From Methylovirgula sp. (GTDB lineage: Bacteria; Pseudomonadota; Alphaproteobacteria; Rhizobiales; Beijerinckiaceae): a DNA stretch of 64,000 nt. Below the pieces are notes generated by a model. That model was not told the origin of the DNA. It ran no database searches and was given only the letters and a program-made list of their open reading frames with translations. The first letter of the stretch is position 1. Each line of letters opens with the position of its first letter. Shown here piece after piece: positions 8,392 through 17,387 of this stretch. A program made the position numbers and the translations under genes. The stretch is from contig NZ_JBBCGP010000001.1 of assembly GCF_037200945.1 (NCBI RefSeq), positions 3,408,501 to 3,472,500 of the forward strand, in the 5' to 3' direction.

Positions 8392-9495
8392 TTACTTCGT
8401 TGGCTTATAGATTTGATCGAAGACGCCGCCATCAGCAAAGAAAGTCTTCTGCGTGCGCGGCCAGCCGCCGAATGCCTGATCAACCGTAAACAGCTTCACG
8501 GGCGGAAGGGTAGTTTCGTATTTCTTATAGATATCGATATTGCGAGGCCGATAATGATATTGCGCGGCGAGGTCCTGTGCGTCGGGCGTGTAGAGATAGT
8601 CCAGATAAGCCGTCGCAACTGCTCGCGTACCCTTCTTATCGACGATGGAATCGACGACCGCAACCGGTGGTTCCGCGAGAACGCTGGTGGAGGGATAAAC
8701 GATGTCGAACTTGTCCTTGCCGAATTCGTCGGTCGCCAAATAGAGTTCGTTCTCCCAATTGACCAGCACGTCACCAATCTGTTTCTGGGCGAAGGTCACC
8801 GTCGCGCCGCGCCCGCCGGTATCGAGAACCGGCACGTGCTTGTAAAGCGCGGTGACGGCCGCGAGCGCCGCGGCGTTCTTGTAGATCGGAAAATCCTTCG
8901 CGGCATTGCCGTCAGTGATCGAAGCCGCGAGACCTTCCTTGGTCGAAAGATCGTAGGTCTTTGCCCCGCCGACTGCGCCCCAAAGTCCAAGGAAGACCCA
9001 GCGCGCTGCGCCGCTGGACTTCGGATTGGCGGCAATCACCTGCACGCCGGGTTGCAACAAATCCTTCCAGTCGTGGATGTGCTTGGGATTGCCCTTGCGC
9101 ACGAGAAACGCAATTGTCGATGTATAAGGCGCGGAATTATCCGGGAATTTGGCCTGCCAGCCATGCTTGAGCAGTCCAGCCCGCTCGATCGCGTCGATGT
9201 CCCAGGCCAGGCCGAGCGTCACCACATCGGCCTGCAGACCGTTGACGACGGACAGCGCCTGCTTGCCGGAGCCGCCATGCGACTGCTGGATCGTGACCTG
9301 TGTGCCGGTCTTCTTCAGGTAATCGGCCGCGAAGGCATCATTGATCGACTGATAAAACTCGCGGGTCGCATCATAGGAGACATTGAGCAGCGTGACCGAC
9401 TGGGCACCCTCGGCATATTTCCAGCCGCCAGCGGCAAGAGCGACAAAGCCCGTCAGAGCTACGGCAAATCCCGTCTTCAATCCAGAAATCCGCAT
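8392..9495 (-). CDS. sbp: Periplasmic sulfate-binding protein
   Basis: A 367-residue periplasmic receptor delivering sulfate to CysTWA. I chose the ATG at 9493-9495 (MRISGLKTGFAVALTGFVAL), which gives a proper signal peptide ending near the AEGAQS region; a TTG 11 codons earlier is less likely. Family motifs are LLNVSYDATREFYQSINDAF, QSHGGSGKQALSVVNGLQAD and VLVNWENELYLA. It is first in the operon, and the long AT-rich segment upstream carries a promoter-like pair. Confidence 0.94.
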   Translation of the reverse strand: MRISGLKTGFAVALTGFVALAAGGWKYAEGAQSVTLLNVSYDATREFYQSINDAFAADYLKKTGTQVTIQQSHGGSGKQALSVVNGLQADVVTLGLAWDIDAIERAGLLKHGWQAKFPDNSAPYTSTIAFLVRKGNPKHIHDWKDLLQPGVQVIAANPKSSGAARWVFLGLWGAVGGAKTYDLSTKEGLAASITDGNAAKDFPIYKNAAALAAVTALYKHVPVLDTGGRGATVTFAQKQIGDVLVNWENELYLATDEFGKDKFDIVYPSTSVLAEPPVAVVDSIVDKKGTRAVATAYLDYLYTPDAQDLAAQYHYRPRNIDIYKKYETTLPPVKLFTVDQAFGGWPRTQKTFFADGGVFDQIYKPTK

Positions 9496-9556
9496 GACCC
9501 TCTTCAACCCCCACGAAATGACCGTCAACCGTGCAGATCACGGTTTCGAGAGGTCT

Positions 9557-9585
9557 TAACAAACGGGTTTCAATCGAGAAGTCAA
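9557..9585 (-). promoter_or_regulatory. Putative promoter of the sulfate importer operon
   Basis: On the minus strand TTGACT (9580-9585) and TTGTTA (9557-9562) are 17 nt apart, about 60 nt upstream of the sbp start. The surrounding 9585-9650 stretch is markedly AT-rich compared with its neighbours, which suits a promoter or activator-binding region. No CysB-type site could be assigned by eye. Confidence 0.4.
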
Positions 9586-9654
9586 TATATCATTCTATCT
9601 TTTTTATGTACTAATGATTTTTAAATATTATCAATTGTTTATGCTTGAGTCGGA

Positions 9655-10560
9655 TCACTTAACTTCCTCTGCGACGATCATTGCATCGCGAATCTGGTTG
9701 CCAATTTCCGTCATCGCGCTGGGATTATGCGGAAGCAAAATGACCTTGGAGCCGGACTGAATACCGATTTCCCGAATCGTATCGAAATATTGCGTCATGA
9801 GCAGCGTGCGCAGCACTTCGGCCGGCGGCGTGTGCGCCGTCGTCGAGAGGCTTGTCACGGAATCGTTGAGCCCTGCGATAATGGCCTTGCGCTGGTCGGC
9901 AATACCCTTGCCTTGCAAAGCCTTCGACTCGGCCTCGGCCTCGGCGGCCTTCACCGCCAAAATCTTATTGGCCTCGCCTTTGGCCTGCGCCGCGAGCTGA
10001 AGCCGCGTTTGCGCCTGGATTTCGTTCATCGCGGCGACGACCGTGGGATCCGGCTGCACATCGACGACGAGCGAACTGACGATCTCAAATCCGTATTGCT
10101 GCATCAATTCCGAAAGATGCTGCGTGACCGCCTGTGCGACATCGTCCTTTTTCTCGAAAACTTCGTCGAGTGTCATCGCCGGAATTTTCGAACGGACGAC
10201 GTCGAGGACATAAGCCTGGATCTGCCCTTTGGCGTCCGACAGCACATAAAACGCCTCACGCTCACGGCCAGCGACTACGCGATAATTGACGGCGATATTG
10301 ACCTTCACGAAGACATTGTCCTTCGTCTTCGTGTCCGCGGTGATGATGTTCTGTTCGATCTTCAACGACAGCAATGCGGCGAGCCTGTCGATATAGGGAA
10401 GTTTGACGTGCAGGCCCGGCTCGACAACGCGACTGAATTTGCCGAACCGCTCGATGATGCCGGCATGCGCCTGCTGAATGGTGAAGATCGACCGGAAGAT
10501 CGGCAGCACCAAAATTATGGCGAAGATAATCAGGACGCCGATAAAAATTTCCCCGATCAT
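9655..10560 (-). CDS. SPFH/stomatin-like membrane protease-associated protein
   Basis: A 301-residue stomatin/prohibitin-family protein (QmcA/paraslipin type). The start MIGEIFIGVLIIFAIILVLP (ATG 10558-10560, preceded by GAGGGGG) gives a single N-terminal membrane anchor. The SPFH domain follows, with HAGIIERFGKFSRVVEPGLH and VNIAVNYRVV; a long Ala/Glu coiled coil (QAKGEANKILAVKAAEAEAE) follows, then a C-terminal oligomerisation tail. Such proteins form membrane-associated rings. The usual NfeD partner is absent here; the upstream gene is an EamA transporter 31 nt away. Confidence 0.9.
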   Translation of the reverse strand: MIGEIFIGVLIIFAIILVLPIFRSIFTIQQAHAGIIERFGKFSRVVEPGLHVKLPYIDRLAALLSLKIEQNIITADTKTKDNVFVKVNIAVNYRVVAGREREAFYVLSDAKGQIQAYVLDVVRSKIPAMTLDEVFEKKDDVAQAVTQHLSELMQQYGFEIVSSLVVDVQPDPTVVAAMNEIQAQTRLQLAAQAKGEANKILAVKAAEAEAESKALQGKGIADQRKAIIAGLNDSVTSLSTTAHTPPAEVLRTLLMTQYFDTIREIGIQSGSKVILLPHNPSAMTEIGNQIRDAMIVAEEVK

Positions 10561-10591
10561 GTTTCCCCCTCGCCGATCCGCGCCGGCCGTA

Positions 10592-11029
10592 TCAAAATTT
10601 AAAAGCCAACAAGATCGCCCCGGCGCCCACGAATATGACCCCAAGCCAATTCATGGCGGAAAGCTTTTCGCCGAGAAATGTGACACCAAAAAGCGCGACG
10701 AGGACGACACTCAGTTTATCGACCGGCGCGACTTTGGAAGCCTGGCCCAATTGAAGCGCACGAAAATAGCAGAGCCATGAGGCGCCCGTCGCCAAGGCCG
10801 ACAACGCCAGAAACAGGAAGCTTCGCGGTGAAATCGAACTCGGCGCCTGCCATGCCCGCGTGACGGAAACGATGATCGCGGCGAGGATCAGGATGAAGAT
10901 CGTGCGGATCAGCGTCGCGAAATTTGAATTGATGTTCTCGACGCCGAGTTTCGCCAAAATCGCCGTCAACGCGGCGAAAACCGCTGAAAGGCCAGCCCAG
11001 GTCTGCCAGGAGAATGCCGGTTGCATCAT
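10592..11029 (-). CDS. EamA-family small membrane transporter
   Basis: A 145-residue protein with a single EamA (drug/metabolite transporter) repeat and about five membrane helices. The motif SALATGASWLCYFRALQLGQ followed by KVAPVDKLSVVLVALFGVTF is characteristic of one-domain EamA proteins, which are thought to act as dimers. Substrate cannot be inferred. The start overlaps the 3' end of alkA by 4 nt, so the two are translationally coupled; the SPFH gene follows after 31 nt. Confidence 0.85.
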   Translation of the reverse strand: MMQPAFSWQTWAGLSAVFAALTAILAKLGVENINSNFATLIRTIFILILAAIIVSVTRAWQAPSSISPRSFLFLALSALATGASWLCYFRALQLGQASKVAPVDKLSVVLVALFGVTFLGEKLSAMNWLGVIFVGAGAILLAFKF

Positions 11030-11721
11030 ACCTCTACGCGCGCTGCTTGCCGGCGCGCCGCTTTGGCGGCGGGACCAGTAGGAAGGATTCCTTCGCGCTG
11101 TTTAACGGTCCTGTAATAGGCCCACCAGACATGCGCCGCGACGCCGCGCCATGGCCGCCAAGCTTCTGCGAGCACCATCATTTCCTTGGTTGTGGGACGG
11201 ATGGGAAGCCCCAATCCGAGCTTGACCGCCTCCTGCACCGCGAGGTCGCCCGCCGGCCATGCATCTGGATGGCCGAGGCAAAACAGCAGATAGACATCCG
11301 CTGTCCAAGGTCCGATCCCATGTAGCGCCGTCAACTTTGCGTGCGCGATTTCAGCGTCCTCGTCGGCGAGCGCATCGAGATCGAAGCGCGCGGCGACAAT
11401 CTCGCGCGCAAGGCTCTTCAACGTCTTGATCTTCGCGGCCGAGAGGCCCAGCCGCGCCAACCGATCGGCGCGCGCCTTGGCGATGGCCGCTGGCGTGATC
11501 GGATCGAAGGCGGCTCGCAAACGCTCCCAGATCGCGTTGGCGCTGGCGGTCGAAAGCTGCTGCCCACAGACAATCGCAACGATCCCGGCGAAACCCGACT
11601 CACGGCGGCGCAACCCCGGTACGCCCGTCGCAGCGACGATCGGCGCGAAACGCTTATCCAGCGCGACGAGACGTGCGACGCCCTTCTTCAGATCGGCCTG
11701 AGTATCGAGACGGAACCCCAT
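11026..11721 (-). CDS. alkA: DNA-3-methyladenine glycosylase II (AlkA-type)
   Basis: A 231-residue HhH-GPD base-excision glycosylase removing alkylated purines. The helix-hairpin-helix LTALHGIGPWTADVYLLF (about residues 130-147) is followed by the catalytic aspartate D159 in WPAGDLAVQEAV. It lacks the extra N-terminal domain of E. coli AlkA, as do many alphaproteobacterial homologues. It is the first gene of a three-gene minus-strand run with the EamA transporter and SPFH protein; a functional link is not evident. Confidence 0.9.
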   Translation of the reverse strand: MGFRLDTQADLKKGVARLVALDKRFAPIVAATGVPGLRRRESGFAGIVAIVCGQQLSTASANAIWERLRAAFDPITPAAIAKARADRLARLGLSAAKIKTLKSLAREIVAARFDLDALADEDAEIAHAKLTALHGIGPWTADVYLLFCLGHPDAWPAGDLAVQEAVKLGLGLPIRPTTKEMMVLAEAWRPWRGVAAHVWWAYYRTVKQREGILPTGPAAKAARRQAARVEV

Positions 11722-12073
11722 ATTGCAAAGCTCTCACGCCCGAGCCCGCATTTCAACAATCGGCAATGCCGCAATGACAGGGCACATCCCGCACTCACCT
11801 GTTGGCATCTTTGCGAGCGCCAAAAAATAGTTGCAATCCGCTCCGAAGGTCGCACTTACAGATTGATATCGTCATATACGCAAGCTATCCGCAATAATCT
11901 GCCTCGTCCGATGAGCCTGTCGAAAACGGCCTCGCGAGCAACAATACTTCAGTTCAAGCTTCAGACATAAGAACTCCGGGCGGCTTCCTTCCGGACGTGT
12001 CGAAATCTTGGTTAGCTGGATATCTTAAGACAGAGATTCCGCTAGCGCCTTCGGAAATAAAGGCCGACGTATC
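11722..12073. other. Intergenic region without recognised gene
   Basis: These 352 nt separate divergent alkA and the debranching enzyme gene. I see no open frame with coding character, tRNA or strong hairpin; it should contain the promoters of both genes. Confidence 0.6.
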
Positions 12074-14248
12074 ATGGAAGACAGCATTCTGCCGGATGCT
12101 CAAGACGAGCAGTTCCAGTTCACAATTCCCGCGCTTCAGGAGCGCCGCACGCGCACGCTGAAGCATGGCGACACGTTCGCAATGTTCGATGACAATGGCG
12201 ATGTACTCTCCTCGCTCGGCAGCCCCGAAGGCATCTTTCATCGTGACACGCGGCACCTGTCGCATCTGAGTCTGTCGATCTTTGGTCAGCGGCCGATCCT
12301 CCTGAGCTCGACATTGCGCGACGACAATGGAGCCCTGATCTGCGATTTGACGAATCCCGATCTGCACAAGGGAGACCATATCGCCCTGGAACATGATCTC
12401 ATCCATCTGCGGCGGCTGAAATTCGTATGGCAGAATGCGAATTTTGAGCGGCTGGCGGTACGCAATTTCAGCGAGCGGCGCGAGCGCGTCAAAATCCAGA
12501 TCGATTTTGCCGCCGATTTCGCGGACCTCTTCGAGGTTCGCGGCAGCAAGCGCGAACGGCGCGGCACCTATCATCCGACGTCAGTGAAAGCGGATTCCGT
12601 CGTCATGTCCTACACAGGCCTCGATGACCGGCGCCGCGATACGCAACTGCGTTTCTCGCCGCAGCCCACACATCTGACAGCCAATCACGCGATCTTCGAC
12701 GTGGATCTCGAGCCCAGCGAGCGTGCGTCAATTTTCATCGAAATTCGCTGCGAGAACGTGTCGCCCAATATCCCACCTTGGAGGCTGTTCTTTTCCTCGC
12801 TGCGCGATGCAAGGCGCGATCTTCGCGCCGCGCTCGCACGCGAGGCTTCGGTCGAGACCTCCAACGACATTTTCAATGAAGTCGTGCGCCGCTCCGTCGC
12901 CGACCTTCATATGCTGACGACGGACTTGCCCGAGGGCCCCTACCCTTATGCCGGCATTCCGTGGTTCAGCACCGTCTTCGGCCGCGATGCTTTGATCACG
13001 GCTTTGCAAACGCTCTGGATCGACCCGGCGCTCGCGCGCGGCGTGCTGTTTTATCTGGCGGCAAATCAGGCCGATAAAATCGACGCGGCGGCCGACGCCG
13101 AGCCCGGCAAAATCTTGCACGAGTCACGCCGCGGCGAAATGGCCGAACTCGGCGAAGTCCCTTTCCGCCGTTATTACGGCAGCGTCGATTCCACACCTCT
13201 GTTCGTCGTTCTTGCCGGGGCCTATCTGCAAAGAACTGACGATGCGCGCGCGTTAAAGCAGCTCTGGCCCCATATCGAAGCGGCCTTGAATTGGATCGAC
13301 GTTTATGGCGACCGCGACGGCGATGGATTCGTTGAATATGGCCGCAAGAGTGATGATGGATTGCTCAATCAGGGCTGGAAAGACAGCCATGATTCCGTCT
13401 TCCATGCCGATGGCACGTTGGCGCAAGGCCCCATCGCGCTCGTTGAAGTCCAAGGCTACGTCTATGCTGCGAAACGCGCCGCGGCGACAATCGCCTCACG
13501 CCTCGACCATCATGATCGCTCTCGAAAGCTTGAGCATGAGGCCGAACAGCTTCAGAAACATTTTGATACGCAGTTCTGGGACGAGGCGCTCGGCACTTAC
13601 GTCCTGGCGCTCGACGGCGAAAAGCGTCCCTGCCGCGTGCTGACCTCAAATGCCGGCCACACGTTGTTCAGCGGCATCGCGCTGCCATCGCGCGCGGCGC
13701 AGATCGTTCGCAATCTCACAGACCATGACGGCTTTTCGGGTTGGGGCATCAGAACCGTCGCAGCGTCCGAAGCGCGCTATAATCCGATGAGCTATCACAA
13801 CGGCTCAGTCTGGCCGCACGACAATGCGCTGATCGCGTTGGGCTTCGCGCGTTACGGCTTTGGCGCCGAAGTGACACGGATTTTCAAGGGCCTGTTCGAA
13901 GCCTCGATTTATATCGACCTGCGCCGCATGCCGGAGCTGTTCTGCGGCTTTCGCCGTGTGCGTGGCCAGGGGCCGACCTTTTATCCAGTCGCCTGCTCGC
14001 CGCAGGCGTGGGCGGCTGCTACTCCACTGGCCGTCCTCGCCGCGTCGCTCGGCCTCAGCTTCGATCCAGCCAATCGTCACGTCATCTTCAACCGGCCGCA
14101 CCTGCCGGATTTCCTCGAAGAGGTAACGCTGCACGGCTTAACGCTGAACGACGCCAGCATGTCCGTTCAGCTCCGGCGCACCGGCACTGACGTCGCCGTC
14201 AATGTGCTATCGCGCAAGGGCGACATCTGGGCGACAACAATCAGTTAA
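12074..14248 (+). CDS. Glycogen-debranching-type amylo-alpha-1,6-glucosidase
   Basis: A 724-residue protein with an N-terminal GDE_N_bis-type beta domain (residues about 35-230; GDTFAMFDDNGDVLSS, GIFHRDTRHLSHLSLSIFG) and a C-terminal (alpha/alpha)6 toroid. The toroid includes AGIPWFSTVFGRDALITALQ, NQGWKDSHDSVFHADG and YNPMSYHNGSVWPHDNALIA, typical of the MGH1/GH63-like hydrolases annotated as amylo-alpha-1,6-glucosidase. Substrate is probably an alpha-glucan, but this is inference. Its stop codon overlaps that of the convergent ABC transporter gene. A GT4 glycosyltransferase lies beyond that gene, so these may share a carbohydrate role. Confidence 0.88.
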   Translation: MEDSILPDAQDEQFQFTIPALQERRTRTLKHGDTFAMFDDNGDVLSSLGSPEGIFHRDTRHLSHLSLSIFGQRPILLSSTLRDDNGALICDLTNPDLHKGDHIALEHDLIHLRRLKFVWQNANFERLAVRNFSERRERVKIQIDFAADFADLFEVRGSKRERRGTYHPTSVKADSVVMSYTGLDDRRRDTQLRFSPQPTHLTANHAIFDVDLEPSERASIFIEIRCENVSPNIPPWRLFFSSLRDARRDLRAALAREASVETSNDIFNEVVRRSVADLHMLTTDLPEGPYPYAGIPWFSTVFGRDALITALQTLWIDPALARGVLFYLAANQADKIDAAADAEPGKILHESRRGEMAELGEVPFRRYYGSVDSTPLFVVLAGAYLQRTDDARALKQLWPHIEAALNWIDVYGDRDGDGFVEYGRKSDDGLLNQGWKDSHDSVFHADGTLAQGPIALVEVQGYVYAAKRAAATIASRLDHHDRSRKLEHEAEQLQKHFDTQFWDEALGTYVLALDGEKRPCRVLTSNAGHTLFSGIALPSRAAQIVRNLTDHDGFSGWGIRTVAASEARYNPMSYHNGSVWPHDNALIALGFARYGFGAEVTRIFKGLFEASIYIDLRRMPELFCGFRRVRGQGPTFYPVACSPQAWAAATPLAVLAASLGLSFDPANRHVIFNRPHLPDFLEEVTLHGLTLNDASMSVQLRRTGTDVAVNVLSRKGDIWATTIS

Positions 14249-16044
14249 GCGTCCATCGCGTAGCGCCGAACCGATCCGTCAGCGTGCTCGTGGTACTTTC
14301 GCCGCGCCGTCATCTTCCGCCGCGCGAAATCGCTGTAATAGCCATTAACGTCGATCAGCTCGCCCGGCGGTCCATCCTGGACGAGTTCGCCGTCCTGAAG
14401 CATCGCGATCCTGTCGAAGTCTCGCAGCGTCGTTAAACGGTGCGCAATCGCGATGACGGTGCGCCCCTTCATCAGCCGCACCGAGGCTTCGCGAATGGCT
14501 TCCTCGGATTCGTGATCGAGCGCCGAGGTTGCTTCGTCGAGCAGCAGGATCGGTGAGTCCTTCAGGAACGCCCGCGCCAGCGCGATGCGCTGACGCTGAC
14601 CGCCGGACAATTTCAACCCTCGGTCGCCTACCGTGGTGTTGAAGCCGTCCGGTAAATCGTCGATAAAATCGCAATGCGCCGCCGCGGCGGCTTTCATCAC
14701 GTCGTCATCGGATGCATCCGGTCGGCTGTAGCGGATATTCTCGATCAGCGAGCGGTGGAAGAGGCTGATGTCCTGTGGGACAACGGCGATCGCGGCGCGC
14801 AGACTTTCCTGCGTGATCATCGCAATATCCTGACCGTCGATCAGAATACGCCCAGCCTGCACGTCGTGCATACGCTGCATCAGAGCCAGCAAGGTCGATT
14901 TGCCGCCGCCGGAAGGTCCAGCAAGACCGACCTTCTCGCCCGGGCGGATGCGCAGGCTGAAGTCTTTCACAACTTGCGGACCACCGGGATAATGGAAGGA
15001 CACATCCTGGAAGGTAATTTCCGCACCCGCGCGCGCGAGCGCAACCGCGCCGGGGCGGTCGCCAAGTTCATGTGGGACCAGCAGGGTTCGCAGGGCTTCC
15101 GCAAGCCTTGCCATATGCTGCGTGATGTCGACAAGCGCCACGGCGAGATCGCGCGTCGCGGCGAGGACCGAAACGCCAAGCGTGCAAACGAGAACGACCG
15201 TGCCTGTGCTTACCGCGCCGTGCTGCCAGAGCAGGATCGCCCAGCCCAGAAGACCCGCGACCAGGATCGATGTCGCGACGGCGTGGAACAGGCGCAATTT
15301 CTCAAGGTAGCGCAAGCTGCGCCGCCGCGCGCCCATCTCTTGCCCCACTTTGCCGGCGAAGCGATTGCGCTCGCTTTTAAAGCCGCCAAAAGCTTTGACG
15401 AGCAAAACGTTGCCCACGACATCGGCCATCTCGCCATCGACGGCGGCAGCTTTTTCGGCGAAGTCCTGATGAATCGGCCGCCCCTTCGCGGCAACTCTGA
15501 AAATCACCGCAACGACGATGCCGGCAATGACACTCAGCACCGCGGCCATTTGCAGATTTACGGCGGCAATGAAGGCAATAGCGCCCACGGTCGCAACGCA
15601 GGGCGGCAGCACGTTCCAGATGAACATGTTCTGGATCGTGAACGCCGCATTGGACGTGGCCGTGATGCGGCTCGTCAACGTGCCAGGTAGACGGTTGGAG
15701 AAATAGCTCGGCGAATGGCCCATCAAATGCTGGAACATTTCGCGACGCATATCACCCGTCACGCGAACGAATGAACTGGCTGCAATCCACCCCGCGACGC
15801 GCCACAGCAAATTGTCAGCTGCGATGAAGCCGCACAAGAGTGCAAAGGCTGTCCAGGGATTGGCATTGCCCACGCCTTTCGACAGGCTATCGACCAGAAA
15901 CTTGATGCCAAATTGCGTGCTCACCGAGCAACCCACAGCCGCCAGCACGCAGATCGATATGATCAGATGCGAGATTGGCTGAAGCTTGACATAGCGAAGA
16001 ACAAAACCCGTCGGCCGCTTGGCGTATTGGCAAAGATCGTCCAT
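14245..16044 (-). CDS. ABC exporter (fused membrane and ATPase domains)
   Basis: A 599-residue half-transporter of the MsbA/NdvA type. Six membrane helices (about residues 25-300) precede an ATPase with Walker A GPSGGGKS, Q-loop VPQDISLFHRS, signature KLSGGQRQRIALAR, Walker B ILLLDEATSALD and the switch histidine in IAHRL. It would work as a homodimer exporting a lipid, glycan or hydrophobic substrate. The neighbouring glucan-active enzyme and glycosyltransferase suggest a glycan, but nothing in the sequence fixes this. Confidence 0.9.
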   Translation of the reverse strand: MDDLCQYAKRPTGFVLRYVKLQPISHLIISICVLAAVGCSVSTQFGIKFLVDSLSKGVGNANPWTAFALLCGFIAADNLLWRVAGWIAASSFVRVTGDMRREMFQHLMGHSPSYFSNRLPGTLTSRITATSNAAFTIQNMFIWNVLPPCVATVGAIAFIAAVNLQMAAVLSVIAGIVVAVIFRVAAKGRPIHQDFAEKAAAVDGEMADVVGNVLLVKAFGGFKSERNRFAGKVGQEMGARRRSLRYLEKLRLFHAVATSILVAGLLGWAILLWQHGAVSTGTVVLVCTLGVSVLAATRDLAVALVDITQHMARLAEALRTLLVPHELGDRPGAVALARAGAEITFQDVSFHYPGGPQVVKDFSLRIRPGEKVGLAGPSGGGKSTLLALMQRMHDVQAGRILIDGQDIAMITQESLRAAIAVVPQDISLFHRSLIENIRYSRPDASDDDVMKAAAAAHCDFIDDLPDGFNTTVGDRGLKLSGGQRQRIALARAFLKDSPILLLDEATSALDHESEEAIREASVRLMKGRTVIAIAHRLTTLRDFDRIAMLQDGELVQDGPPGELIDVNGYYSDFARRKMTARRKYHEHADGSVRRYAMDA

Positions 16045-16322
16045 CCAAGACCTTCCCCCGGTCGGGATTCGCTACAAATTGAATACCGGCGATTATTGGA
16101 CAGAGATCTGCTTGTTCGACCGGCTAATCACAAACGCCAAGCGCAGCTTTAAGTTCCTGTCGAATGTGTGCAGTGCGAAAAAGTTTGAACAAACTAGGCC
16201 GTTGCGCGTTGTCTCTGCAGTTTCGGGCGGCCGATTGCAGGCGATTTACAGATCGCTAGTTCTGCAACCGTGCGACAGTCCGCGATTGCGCTTCGAAATG
16301 TCGTTCACGAGGATTCATTCCA

Positions 16323-17381
16323 ATGCGTATTGCCCAGATTGCGCCGCTTTATGAAGCGGTCCCGCCGCGTCTTTATGGCGGCACGGAACGTGTCGTTTCT
16401 TGGCTTACCGAAGAGCTCGTCGCGCTAGGGCATGATGTCACTCTATTTGCAAGCGGCGACTCCCGCACGTCGGCAACGCTTGCGCCCATGTGGCCCTGCG
16501 CCTTGCGTCTTGACGGATCCGTCCGCGAACCGAGCGCGCTCCACATCGCAATGCTCGAACATGTCTATCAACGCTCGCATGAGTTCGATCTGCTGCATTT
16601 CCATTTGGATTATTTCCCGTTTTCGCTCTTCACCCGGCAATCGACGCCATTCGTGACGACACTGCATGGTCGCCTTGACCTGCCCGAATTGCAGCCGGTT
16701 TTTAAGACGTTTTCGTCGTTGCCTCTCGTCTCGATTTCAGATTCGCAGCGCCGTCCGGCACCCAATGCGCGCTGGGCACGGACAATCCACCATGGGATGC
16801 CCGAAAATCTGCTGACGCCGATCCCGGCTGAGCCGCGATATCTTGCGTTTCTCGGTCGTATCTCACCCGAAAAGCGTGTCGATCGCGCGATCAAGATCGC
16901 GATACGTGCGGGCCTGCCGCTCAAAATCGCCGCGAAAGTGGACGCGGCGGATGTGGATTATTTTGAAGAGCAAATTCGCCCGCTTCTCACGCATGACAAT
17001 ATTGAGTTCATCGGTGAAATCGGTGACGTACAGAAGCCCGAATTCCTCAGCGGCGCACTTGCATTGATCGTCCCGATCGACTGGCCGGAGCCCTTCGGGA
17101 TTGTCATGATCGAAGCCATGGCGTGCGGGACGCCGGTCATCGCTTTCAACCGCGGCTCCGTGCCAGAAGTCATCGAAGATGGCGTAACCGGCTTCATTGT
17201 CGAAGACGAAACGAGTGCGGTTGGCGCCATCCGGCGCTTGTCGCAGCTTTCGCGGGCGCAAATTCGCAAGCGTTTTGAAGAACGCTTTACGTCACGCCGC
17301 ATGGCCAACGATTATATTGAAGTTTATAACGAACTGATCAGAGCGGCGACGCCCCGCCCGTTAGCCGTCGCGAGGTTTTGA
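16323..17381 (+). CDS. Glycosyltransferase family 4 protein
   Basis: A 352-residue GT-B glycosyltransferase. The N-terminal acceptor domain starts MRIAQIAPLYEAVPPRLYGG with GGTERVVSWLTEEL. The C-terminal donor domain has FLGRISPEKRVDRAIKIA and the E-x7-E type motif PEPFGIVMIEAMACGTPVIA, which binds the nucleotide sugar. Members transfer sugars retaining the anomeric configuration, often in exopolysaccharide or glycogen-like pathways. It stands alone on the plus strand, convergent with an MFS gene 6 nt away. Confidence 0.9.
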   Translation: MRIAQIAPLYEAVPPRLYGGTERVVSWLTEELVALGHDVTLFASGDSRTSATLAPMWPCALRLDGSVREPSALHIAMLEHVYQRSHEFDLLHFHLDYFPFSLFTRQSTPFVTTLHGRLDLPELQPVFKTFSSLPLVSISDSQRRPAPNARWARTIHHGMPENLLTPIPAEPRYLAFLGRISPEKRVDRAIKIAIRAGLPLKIAAKVDAADVDYFEEQIRPLLTHDNIEFIGEIGDVQKPEFLSGALALIVPIDWPEPFGIVMIEAMACGTPVIAFNRGSVPEVIEDGVTGFIVEDETSAVGAIRRLSQLSRAQIRKRFEERFTSRRMANDYIEVYNELIRAATPRPLAVARF

Positions 17382-17387
17382 TCTCCA

